Below, piece after piece: positions 47,298 through 58,639 of a DNA stretch of 64,000 nt; the first letter of the stretch is position 1; every line of letters starts with the position of its first letter. The notes under the pieces are model-generated. The model ran no database searches. It saw only the letters and a program-made list of their open reading frames with translations, and was not told the origin of the DNA. Origin of the DNA: Polyodon spathula (lineage: Eukaryota > Chordata > Actinopteri > Acipenseriformes > Polyodontidae); NCBI RefSeq assembly GCF_017654505.1, contig NC_054559.1, forward strand, positions 13,538,647-13,602,646. Reading direction: 5' to 3'. Made by a program: the position numbers and the translations under genes.

Positions 47298-47929
47298 ATG
47301 GGTAATGAAGATTACCTGGTTGCTATCAGCATGATTGAAGGCGGCCTGTCTGTGACAGACGTTGGTCAGAGAATGAGATGTTCTGCTTCAACAATCAGCA
47401 GACTAGTCCAGAGGGACAGGCCATCTCCTGGCAGAGGGTCACCACACTGTCGCAGGACCGTTATGCTGACTGTTGCATTGTTCAAGCAAACCGGTGGGAT
47501 GGTGGAAGTGTGATGAGATGGGTAGGAATATCCTTTAACACAAGAACGTCTTTGATGCAGATTGAGGGCAACCACTGACAAATTCCTTGAGGCAACAGTT
47601 TTTCCGTTTCTGCAAGCCAATCTGAAAATGTAAGTGCAAGACCACACAGTGCAAGGATTACAATTGCATGACTTCAATAAAACAATTTCGAGGTCTTGCC
47701 ATTGCCAGCTCTTTCTCCTGACCCAAGTCCAATAGAACATATGTGGAACCAAATTGCAAGTGCCATCCACAAGAACTAACTGTGACCAGCCAACCTTCAC
47801 CAGCTGGCTGCAGCTGCACAGGAAGACTGGAGGAACATCCCACAGCAGTCTATCCAGAGGCTGATCAGGCCTATGCATCAACGCTGCCAGGACTGTGTTA
47901 ATGCTCATGCAGGTCATACCCGATACTAA
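47298..47929 (+). pseudogene. Decayed Tc1/mariner-like transposase
   Basis: The first part, MGNEDYLVAISMIEGGLSVT and then ...RCSASTISRLVQR, is the N-terminal helix-turn-helix of a Tc1-like transposase. Catalytic-domain pieces follow in shifting frames: ANRWDGGSVMRWVGISF, then PALSPDPSPIEHMWNQIASA (the conserved SPDLNPIE-W region), then DWRNIPQQSIQRLIRPMHQR, ending GHTRY and a TAA at 47927-47929. The DNA-binding linker and the region of the first catalytic Asp are missing between about 47418 and 47455, and the DNARPH region is degraded (QDHTVQGLQLHDF). It is inactive and internally deleted. Open frames on the opposite strand are shadows. Confidence 0.88.
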
Positions 47930-48089
47930 CTTTGTAATATTTTCATTTTGACAGCGCGTCACGTTTCATACTGAAAACTTGTCATGATTCTTTGATCCAT
48001 ATTTCTGTTCACATTTGCTGTGATTTTGTTTGATATCTATGTTTAAAATATTTGATTAAATCCATTAGACTCAAGTGTGCCATTTCTTT

Positions 48090-48107
48090 TGTGTGTGTGT
48101 GTGTGTT

Positions 48108-48141
<34 letters not shown>
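48090..48141. repeat. (GT)n-(AT)n microsatellite at a transposon insertion site
   Basis: Alternating GT then TA repeats. The Tigger-like element at 48142 begins directly after them, which fits insertion at a TA target. Confidence 0.9.
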
Positions 48142-48146
<5 letters not shown>

Positions 48147-49032
48147 AGCACTCACATATCCGACCCTGTACAATTTTGACTTCAGTGATGGTTAAATGGC
48201 TGTGACGCATATTTGATTATTTCCGTTTTTTCAGGGAACACAAAAAAGATACAATATCAAAAATACATTGCTGAAAGGACTGTGTTTTAAAATAAGTAGG
48301 CTTCTATTTAGATGTACTGTAGTTGGTTTTGTTGGTACAGTACTATATTTTCAACAGAAGAAGTATTTTAATTCAGAATGATTGTGAAAATGTCACTTGC
48401 CAAAATAGATGACTCACACGTGGACTGTAATACAAGTCATGCTTTTAAATCCAGTACACATTGTAGCAGTATATAAAATTCCCCATTAACGACAGCAAAA
48501 TGAAATCAAAATGTTACCCATCCACATAACTGCATAAAAAGTAAAGGCAATGCAATTTAGCAACAGAATATAGCGCTCAATAAGGCCCTAATGTCACAGT
48601 TGACTTGCAAGTGAAAATGCACTAAAGCAACTAAAGATCACTGATTTAAAAAAAAAATGCATCACTGTATCTAAAACTGTTTAATCATGAACTTCCACAT
48701 TACTGGAGTTTGTCTCGCTCGCTTTGTTTTTGCTGCATTTTCGTCATGTGAAATTGGAGGAAGCGCTGTATAACTGCACAATGAAGACAGAATGATTTAG
48801 CTTGTGAGAAAAAAAGAAAAACAAACATGGGCTGATGGATAAGCAAGTACACTTTAACATTGAAGTGATGGGCTTTGTATCAGAAAAGTGGCAACAGAGT
48901 CGGAAATAGCCCATGAGAGGTAAATGCATTCATTTGTTACACATATATAATGGGTAAAAACACGACTGACGTTTATAATCGGTAAAACAAGACTGAGGTG
49001 TATCTGGGTAACAGATAGCCGAGTGCTGACTG
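48142..49032 (+). mobile_element. Tigger/pogo-like non-autonomous DNA transposon, copy 1
   Basis: An 891-bp unit with terminal inverted repeats: the left end is (T)AGTCAGCACTCACATATCCG, and the right end, reverse-complemented, is CAGTCAGCACTCGGCTATCTG. TA flanks both ends. The CAGT...CTC...TATCCG pattern is typical of Tigger/pogo termini. No transposase frame is present. Positions 48868-48921 match 46581-46634 of the CORE-like SINE at about 87% by eye. A second copy lies inverted at 50231-51108. Confidence 0.83.
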
Positions 49033-50230
49033 TATGCTAATTCGGCACCAAGAAATACCTTTGTTAATAAGATGTGCAGAAAAATGTAGTGTATCTATAT
49101 AAAATGGTGTGGCTATGCTAACAGTTTTGGAAAAATCATATTATCAACTGGCTATATGAAGTGATTGAGAGCAAGCATTGATACAGTGGCTACAGGAAGG
49201 TTGAAATTAGTTGAATATCTGCTAACATGATATTTTCACATCCCACGAGGAGGGAAATTAAACCAGAAGTAAACCATAAGGCTTACTCACTGAGGGATCT
49301 ATCCACCATGTGCAAGCAGTGTTCAGTACCTGCTTCTCAGGGTTACCTATTACCCAGGCATAGGCTGCCAGGCTACTCCTCTACACCTGCGCATTGCTTA
49401 GATTTCCTTTGGCAAACTGTGCAGCTGTTCTCCAAGCCTCAGCCTGTTCTAATGACTGAAAGCTGAAGAAAGACGTTTTTAAAGACAAATAATGACAAAT
49501 ATGTCAGTACAGCCAGGCTGTAAATTCAAAATTAAAGCTATCAGTATGGTGAAAAAAGTTGATACATAACAGTATGTATAGAATAGTGTAGAATGGCATA
49601 TCTATGAACATGCACTTTCATATCTGCCTATATTGTGTTACTCTCAATAACCTGTGTACATCAAGTTTCTTCAAAAATTAGTGGTTCTCAGGATACATGT
49701 TAAATTGTATGACTTACAGAAGAATGGATGTACAGACAGAGACACCTCCATATCTTCCCAACCTGATACTCCCAATTACTTATGTTAAATAATATTAATA
49801 GCAAGTTTAATCACATTTTAGAAAGTGTTATTTCAGATTATGCAAAGATGTAAGTGTGATTTACAGATAGTCAAATTTACACACAGACCGACACCCCCAA
49901 ATATCCTAGAGAATCTAATACTATCAATGCCTTATTCTAAATAATGCAAAAACCAAGTTAACATAGCAGATCAAAATAACTGTTTTCATTTTTCTTGTAC
50001 ATTTAAGTTTTATTAAAATGCAACAAAACCAACCAACACACAAATAGCTCCGGAGAACTCATAACATGCGGTAAGGTTGGCCTATTAAAATGACTATTTA
50101 GAACTTTCTGGACAGGAATTAAAACACATTCTTGGAAAGTGTATTGATCACCTATAAATTACTGCACACTCAGCTTCCTGGAGCATGAGAAGTTCCAGGA
50201 ACAGCTAACCACAGTGTATATATATATACA
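49033..50230. other. Spacer between inverted transposon copies
   Basis: 1.2 kb with no gene or recognisable repeat apart from a short TA run near 50216-50228. Both inner transposon ends retain their own terminal repeats, so this is host DNA between two insertions and not an internal part of one element. Confidence 0.6.
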
Positions 50231-51108
50231 CAGTCAGCGTTTGGATATCCATTACCTAGATACACGTCAGTCGTGTTTTACTTCCCTTTTATTAAGAATA
50301 AAATCAATCCCCATTATATATGTGTAACAAATTAATGCACTTACCTGTCACATGCAATTTACGACTCTGTCTCCGCTTTTCTGATACAAAGCCCATCTCT
50401 TCAATGTTACAGTGTACTTGTTATCCATCAGCCCACGTTTTTTTTCTGGCAAGCTAAATCATTCTTTCCTCATTGTGCAGTTATACAGCGCTTCCTCCAA
50501 TTTCACATGACAAAAATGCAGCAAAAACAAAGTGAACGAGACAAATTACGGTAATGTCAAAGTTATTGATTAAACAGTTTTAGACACTGGGATGCTTTCT
50601 TTTTTTTTTTTTTAAATCTCTGATCTTTAGTTGCTTTTGTGCATTTTCATTTTCAAGTGAACTGTGACATTAGGGCCTTATCCAGCACTATATTCTATTG
50701 CTAAATTGCATTGCCTTTACTTTTTATCCAGTTTTGTGCATAGGTAACATTTTGATTTCATTTTGCTGTCATTAACGGGGAATTTTACATAGTGCTACAA
50801 TACATACTGGATTTAAAAGTATGTGTGGTATTACAGTCCACGTGTGCGTCGTTTCTTTTGGCAAGTGATATTTTCAGAATCATATCATTCTGAATTAAAA
50901 TACTTCTGTTTAAAATATAGTACTGAACCAACAAAACCAACTACAGTACATCTAAATGGAAGCCTGCTTATTTTAAAACACAATCCCTTCAGCTATGTAT
51001 TTTTGACATTGTGTCTTTTTTGTGTTCCCTGAAAAAACGGAAATAATCAAGTCATTTAACCATCACTGAGGTCAAAATTTTACAGGTCGGATATGTGAGT
51101 GCTGACTA
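50231..51108 (-). mobile_element. Tigger/pogo-like non-autonomous DNA transposon, copy 2 (inverted)
   Basis: An 878-bp reverse-complement copy of 48142-49032. It begins CAGTCAGCGTTTGGATATCC and ends GTCGGATATGTGAGTGCTGACT followed by TATA. Similarity to copy 1 runs the whole length, with scattered substitutions and small indels. The SINE-related segment is present at about 50361-50398. The small open frame at 50823 is not a gene. Confidence 0.83.
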
Positions 51109-52390
51109 TATATAGAAATACTTCTTGTTGAAATATTTGTCAAAGAATGTTTACTACTATAATTTTGTATTTGTCCTTATCCATATCTGCACATATGTAT
51201 GTAAATGAGGCTTTCACATTATCCACTGGACATGGGTGAGCACTGGTCATTAGTTTTACCTAACAAAGTAATTCCATAAGTCATACCTGTTGTGCACCTC
51301 CATTCACTATACAGGTCTTAACATGTAAACATGCATTTAAATATGGATCACTTTAAGCAAAAAAAAAACATTGGTACTACAGTTCAGTGCCAAAAAACAC
51401 ACAGAGCACAAAACCTGTAGTTGTATAATAGCTGGGTGAAAGCAAATGCATGCAATGTGTTCTGATCTAGAGAGACGTGCTAGCTACAGAAATATAGTGC
51501 TAAAGTTGAAAAGTTATGTTCTGACATTCACTGCAGACGTGTGGTTAATATTTATTAACCTTGGTCTTGGAGAGACTGCAGTATTAAATATATCAGCGCT
51601 GGCTGTCTCCTTAGGAACAAGAATGACCCATGCATTCGGAGACAGATCATTTGGTGAGCAAGGCTGAGCAAGAACTGCACTGAGAAAGCAACAAAAATGA
51701 TATGTACATATCAACAGATTTTAATGAAATGAAAAGTAGTACCATTCTGCCTTGGATGGACTCTAGACTCTAGTCCATGTAAAAAAAATAATCATAATCT
51801 CGCTTCACCCTTCAATGTTTTTTTGCAACTGGTGCAAAGCTTTTTCGCCATACCTATAAGCGCATAGACAGGTGGCCACTTATAATCAAAGCAGCATGGT
51901 GATGAATTTGCAGGCTGAATTTAGACTCACACCCTGGTACATCTTTATAGCAACGTCTTCTGGGAATCTTACCTTATCCTCGCACCAGCCGATATAATAA
52001 CCATATATCATCTAAGACAACAGTGGGTACTGTGTCACTTAATACAAGGAAATTATAGATTGTATCAGATAGTTTAAAAGTTAGTCGTTCTCCTTTGGGA
52101 AGACGGGTTGCTACAGTAGGATTGTATTTTCTTTTTTCTTTGGAGAGGGGTTTGGGGAGTTGAAGGAGGGTGCTGTCGACAGTCCATCCGTCTCATCTTA
52201 AGTAATTTCAATGGCTTGTTCTATATCTGATGTGCCTCATTTCATTCATGTAAAAGTGCTGCTTTTCAGAGCGGCATTTCAGATCATTAAATTGTCCTGA
52301 ACTGTCTTATACAGAGAATTAACTAACAGGTTGAACGAAATAAAAATAGGTCTTGTGGAAAGATTTCTTCACTTGTATTGTCCCCTTTTA
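51109..52390. other. Intergenic DNA
   Basis: No gene recognised. AT-rich sequence without clear repeats. A short open frame at 51446-51667 lacks any family motif. Confidence 0.6.
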
Positions 52391-52410
52391 TATTATTATT
52401 ATTATTATTA

Positions 52411-52459
<49 letters not shown>

Positions 52460-52495
52460 TTATTTAGCAAACACCTTTGTCCAAGGCGACTTACT
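52391..52495 (-). mobile_element. Retroposon 3' tail plus (TTA)n microsatellite
   Basis: A (TTA)n run (52391-52460) is followed by TTTAGCAAACACCTTTGTCC and AAGGCGACTTAC. Reverse-complemented, this reads GTAAGTCGCCTTGGACAAAG and then GTGTTTGCTAAAT, a 3' tail shared by many fish LINEs and SINEs. The element is therefore on the minus strand, with the microsatellite at its 3' end. No body is recognisable. Confidence 0.6.
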
Positions 52496-55400
52496 TATAT
52501 TTGTGTCTTCCTGTGAAGGGGTAGATGTTCTATTTTTGTCATGCTTCTCCTACCCCTTCTCCTTTGTCATTCGATAACTCATTCGATAATTCATATTTAT
52601 TTGTAAATGCTTTATTTACCTTTTTAATTTAAATATATTAATAGAATGAAAGTACTTTTTAAAATGATTAACTGAAATCGATTTGGAAAAGAGTTTTTCA
52701 ACTTTCATTCTCATTAGCGACTGATCAATAAAGCAGAGCGCTCAGCAGTCGTGTCAGGGGGCCTCTAATTTCTTCATGCAAAAGGTTACAGGACCCTGTT
52801 AAATTACCTTTATTAGAAACACATCCTTTAAACATGCAGTGCACCGTGCTGTTCTTGTTTCGTTTGTTCGCTTTCCTGGTTTACACCATCATTTGCACAT
52901 CTGTTTAGTTCAAAAAGTGACAAGTTCACTACAGAAATAGCCTCACCTGCAGGCATGGTCAACTCACTGGGAGTAAGTAGAGTGCAAGTGAAGTTGTGGA
53001 GTTACCTAACCTTAGTTTGCGAGAGTTTATATGGCATAAAGGCCAATTGCAGTTGTATAAAGGATCATGCAACAGAGCACTAAGATGACACAGAATGCAC
53101 AATTGAATTATGGAGGTCTGTAATAGGATTTTGGGTACAGCGGCTCTTTGATGTGGGTCCAGATGCAGGCTTCAAGGGACGTGGTGCAGGAGGTTAAATC
53201 TGTAGGCTTTTGACATATGGGGAGAGGGGGTGATATTTAAATGAACTCCTGCATGTTTTGCAAAGGAATTTTGCATATTATTGTAATTACATTAATTTCC
53301 ATCCTCAAAACAAAGAGACAATGTATTTCATTTTGGTTTTAAACTTGTAAATAATTTGATATTTAATAAAAGAATGATGTATAGGATAATATAATCAAGC
53401 ATAATGTTCTTGGCTAAGATTCAGATTCTATCAGGAGGCATTTCAAATCATGAAATTAGTGTTGTTCCTTTAAATTTGCATCAGCGGAATAAATCTGCTG
53501 CGGCTGTATCAATTCCTTCCTAATAAACTTGCCTTGGCACTAATTAAAATGATGGGGTCCCTTTGGAAATAGTGAATATTCAAGGTCCTATTACTAGAGC
53601 TTGTTTGGAAAGAGATCAGATATCCAGTTCTGCCTCTGCTGCCTCCCCTGCCCATGCACTTGTGCAAGGCCTTATAAATATTAATGGAACTTGTTAGGTA
53701 TTTGAAAGATCAAACATTAGGAAAATTCTCAGCAACATCCAACACATTACCATTTTATTTGCAGCTCTTAATATTTTAATAAAGACACCTTTGCCACAAA
53801 GTAATTAGCCTAATTCACAGTCCACCAACATACTTATAACAATCAGATTTCATCTACAGTACTTAACAAATATTTACGTTGTAAAATTGCAGTTTCTGAC
53901 ATTAAAGACTGCTCTAGAGACTGTAGTGGGACGTTTAAATGTTGAAAAGGTACAAATTGAAAAAAATACGTCTCATTAACTTTCCAGTGAATAAGACAAG
54001 CTAGTCATGTTATAAAAGTCTTACAGTGGTAAAACTACACAGTATTTTTTTGTTGTTTTTTTGGGCTTTCCTTGTATTTTATTCTTTACTATGTATTACT
54101 GTATTAACTAAAATGTTACCATAGTACACTACATCTTATGGATAATTGGGATACCATCATAACACAGTGTAATCTCTTTAAAACAAACTTAGACAAAATT
54201 TCCTGATATTGCATATTTCCTAGACTTCTAGGTTTGACTTCGCAGAAATACATTTAAAGTGAGTAAAAAGGGGAAATGGACAATTATTTATGTATTCACT
54301 TTTTGAAAACATAATATATGTGTAACATATGTGCATACAGAATACATCTGCAAGGGTTTCCGCAGTGTAATATTCTTTTATAATGGCATGGGATACTTCT
54401 GAAACTTTAACAACATGAAGCTTAATGCTACTGAAGCAAACTGTCAATTTGGGTGCTATGCCTATTGCTTGAGCTTATGAATGCTGGAGTTTTAAATAAA
54501 CACACACTGGCTGAGTATTGTTATAGAAACTCAGCAGGCACTAACTGAACCCAAAAAAGTAGCATACTATTAGACAGCTTATTTTTTGGTTTTTTTTTTC
54601 TTCATAATAATTCAAATTTAATGGCATAATTCCATTTTATTTCTGCCATTTTCCTGTTGCTGGTGCAGTTGTTGTTATTCTCTCGCACAACGTGACTGCT
54701 TACGAAAACAACCGACCAGTAATATAGTCATTGCTTAATAGTCCGATGCGACTTGTTACTGAATGAGGGGTCCCCCTGTGTTCCGACACGCGCCTCTCGT
54801 TTGAAGACGCCCCCCCCCCCCCCCCCCCCTCCACCTAGTGTTTATTTTTGCCCAGCTAGCTTGATGTATACCTTCATCAGGCACAGCATGAATTATTGAC
54901 AACCCTCTTGGATTCCTTTATCTTCTCACAAGCATATACTTCCTTGGACAAAAACTGGTGCTTCCTGTGCAAGGTTTTACAACTACTCCTGAATTTCTCC
55001 TTTCAATTAATCAGTTGATCACACCTTCTCATAACCTCAGGAACAGAAAATCGGAACTTCATTAAAAAATGTTATTAAAATCTATTATTGAATGTTTATA
55101 AATTGCATAGCAGCTGCCACTTTCTGTCTACAGTGTTTCAGTGACCCACCTCTCATGGCATGCTGTAATAAATACAGTTGATATTTGATATTAACTAGGC
55201 TTTAGCAAACAGGAATTATGAGTAACAAATGCCTGATCATTTTCTGCATCCCCTGGAAAGATATTTTCAGAAGTAAAAAATAATTAAGACACCTGAAAAC
55301 CTGTCATGTATAACACCAGTACAGTATTAGCTTGTCTTATTAGAGTCTGATCAAATGATTTCATTAGTTTACTTGGGATTTACCAGTCGTGTGCCCTGCA

Positions 55401-56200
55401 GCACACCTCCCCCTAGTGGGATTTCATGCTTTTTATACCCATACAGTTGCTCATTAACCTCATTATTTATTTATTTATTAAGATAAAGAATGACAAAATT
55501 GACAAGATTGGAAAGCTATTTGTACAATTGAAATGAAATTCCGAACCTTGAGTATAAAAGGACACGTTTCAGCGCTCAAAAAGGGGCTTCACATCTGAAA
55601 AATGACTATAGTTTCGGTTGTTAATGTTTTTTATTTTTTTGTGGTGGTAGTCTGAAAGGGGGTCGTATAAATCTGTAGTATTGAGCTTGGGTGACAGTAC
55701 ATTAACCCTAACTATGATAAGAGCGATATATGTCTTTGTAACAGAAATGATTTCAGAGCTTCAATTTATGTCTGTAGAAGAATTTATTGAGGGCAGCCGA
55801 ATGTATAACTAATAACCAGCCATATGTCATGTTGCATTAAAACAAATGTTGAAATCCAATGCAAAGTGGTAAGCAGTCGATATTTTTCGGCAAGATGAAT
55901 TGCCACTTTGATTCTTGGCCATGTCACTTATTTCTTTAAAGGTGAAGAGCTGTCAAAGCATACGTTTTGACCTTTTCAGACATTTAGAGACTTCAAAAAC
56001 GAAAATAATATATCTTTCCCTAGCATTCTTGAAAATTCACACTCTCGGGTTACAGAAAATGCAGTTTCAGAAAATCCAGATGACATTTGACCAATCTGAA
56101 GTGCTTTAATAATAATAAGCTGGTCCCATTTTAAGCATATGTACCATCAATGTGAAACAGTCACATTCATAAACTGGATCAAGCCAAGCGTGGCATCAAA

Positions 56201-56203
<3 letters not shown>
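52496..56203. other. Intergenic DNA
   Basis: No gene found. It includes a C homopolymer (54810-54829). Near 54850-54890, minus-strand CTGATGAAGGTATACATCAA resembles the 3' ends of some retroelements (weak). The block 53400-53720 has the balanced, repeat-free look of a conserved non-coding element, but this was not testable here. Confidence 0.6.
54810..54829. repeat. poly(C) tract
   Basis: About 20 consecutive C, possibly polymorphic or an assembly weak point. Confidence 0.9.

Positions 56204-56275
<72 letters not shown>
56204..56275. repeat. (CT)n microsatellite
   Basis: About 70 bp of pure CT repeat, giving a spurious SLSLSL open frame. Confidence 0.97.
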
Positions 56276-56279
<4 letters not shown>

Positions 56280-56410
56280 AACCCCAGTGGGGGGGGGGAA
56301 ACAGACAGTACAGCATGTATATGTATACATATATAGAATATATAGATTATCTACCCGATCTACCCGAAGTCACTCTCAATGTCCTTTTATCATATAGTAA
56401 CTATATAAAT

Positions 56411-56411
<1 letters not shown>

Positions 56412-56482
<71 letters not shown>

Positions 56483-56504
56483 TGTGTGTGTGTGTGTGTG
56501 TGTG
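56412..56504. repeat. (AT)n-(GT)n compound microsatellite
   Basis: About 70 bp of TA repeat followed by about 20 bp of TG repeat. Confidence 0.97.
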
Positions 56505-58639
56505 ACAGGAAAAGATATGTGTTTTGTGTGTCTTCTGGGTACCATATATTATTAACGTTAATTAAATGAAGCACCAGGACAATGGCATATTGGAATATTG
56601 CATAAAATGATAATCTATTGCATTTCTATGATACCGCATATGTACAGGGGTCTTACACTTTCAAGATAACTGTTCAATATTTTTGTCATTGTTGCTGGTA
56701 ATGCTGTAGTCTGCTATGGCTTTTTCAGGGTAATACCCTGATATTATAATGGTTGCCTAATGGTGTTTTGAAATCGTTACCTGTAAGGATGTTGATTACA
56801 ATTGGATACCCTTATACTTGTTTCAGTTTTTAATACACTGTGTGCTTGTCAGAGCTCCTCCTCTGCAGAACGACAGGCTTGAGAAATAGGTACTGTTTAA
56901 TTGTCTCATTAACCTCGGCTCTTATGTTATCTTTGACAACCACAGACTGACCCTTGTCACAATGACTAATGAATAATCAAACTGCATTTTCTCTATGTGG
57001 GGAAGAAAAAAAAACACTCCTTTCCAATCCCATTATGCGGATATGCTTTTTTTTTTTTTTTTAACTACTGCTTGGAGACAAGTAATCACCAGTATTGCAA
57101 ATGCCTTCATTATATGTAGCAGACTCTTGTGTAAATGGGCTGACCCTCATGTGACTGATATTTTCTGTAACTGAAAAAAAAAAGCTGTCACTGTGGACAC
57201 GACAACAGATATGACTTCCTTAGATGATTCCTTATTTAAAACAACACAAATTGAAGAGGTGTCATTTAAAACTAGCCATCCTAATTACATTAAGATTTTG
57301 CTAGTCAACTTAGTCAAACATGGCAAATTGCCTGCTATCTTGTGACAGTCTAAGCTCAATCTTAGAGTTTCTGGGTGAATTACTGGTTTAACGAGAGGCA
57401 GCCTCAAAATTCATCCCTCTGTTTTAGATTTCCACTCCAAATTCCCAGAAGGAATTAGAGGCAGCAATCCTTGAAAAATGGTCACAACATATTGTATTGA
57501 TGTCCCTGAGAATGATTGGGTTAATTTAGCGTAACCAATGATAATGGTATGCTGGTAATTATGAAAACTGTCCTGTAAGGGTTATTGAAAAGTTATTCTG
57601 AAAAGTTTAGTGCAACATTAGGTTAGTGTTTTATTATAATAGGCAGCTACATTGACCTAGGAGCTGCCTTACTTTATGCCACCAGAACACGGAAATACAA
57701 TAAAGGTAGAACAATATTAATAACATCCTGAAGCCCTTATCAGCCAGACTATGGTGGAGTTCCCACAAGACCAAAAGGAGGGCACCAATTAAAATTAAAT
57801 AATGTACGTTTTATGTGACCCATGGAGAGGATTGTGTCTCTGGTCATATTTAAAATGTTGTTTTTGAATCTACAGGACATATCTCTTGAGCTGGAGGTCA
57901 TGTCATTGTCAATGCCTCAACTGAAAACTTGGTTTGTGTTGTAAGAACTGCATTTTCCTGAAAACTGTACTGCATTTGTTTGTTTTTTTGTTTAACCAAT
58001 AAATAACCAATCACAAAAACAGGCCCCTTATTTAACTTAAGCTTGTACAGTATATTGTCACTACTGGTGCAATTTGGTATTATTAGCTCTTGTTAATGCA
58101 AAAATCCAATTATATTGTAATGCATGTCTTATCATCACCCCTTCACCAATTCTGAGCAAATCAATGACCCCATAGTTGTTGACAAGGGCAGGAAACTATA
58201 TATGAAGTTGGAACCAATCATAAAAAAATTAAAAAAAAAAAAAATGGAAAATATGTTGCCACAGAATTGCTAACTAACTGAAGTGCTGTTTTTTTCTATT
58301 AATAGATTTAACAACAAAGATCATTATTTATTTACTCGACAATGTCCAAATTCTGAGCATGTCAAACATGTATACTGGCATTACACATGAATTGACACGG
58401 GGTCCCTGTTGTTATATCATGTATATAAACATAGGGTTTTACTGAAAGTCCCCAATGCACTTTTAGCAAAGTCAAGAATATATAACGACTGATACTGCAT
58501 GTTGAAGCAACCTTGTTTAAACAATTTTAAATAGAGTTTACAGTTGTCTCCTTAGGGCCTAGATCAGAGGCCCAGATTGAGTTTTATTTCTACTTTTGAT
58601 TTTCATCAATTATGTTTTGTTTGCCACTGGCAAACAAGG
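56505..58639. other. Intergenic DNA
   Basis: No gene or clear element. A and T homopolymers occur near 57005, 57047 and 58226. Confidence 0.6.

Noticed and set aside
47366..47962. 198-codon minus-strand frame
   Set aside because: Antisense shadow of the Tc1-like transposase remnant, which reads on the plus strand.
48142..51108. One single 3-kb foldback transposon
   Set aside because: Each arm has its own pair of CAGTCAGCACTC-type termini, and the spacer is unrelated, so two insertions explain it better.
54850..54890. Retroelement 3' end (minus-strand CTGATGAAGGTATACATCAA)
   Set aside because: Resemblance limited to a short motif; no body, tail or duplication seen.
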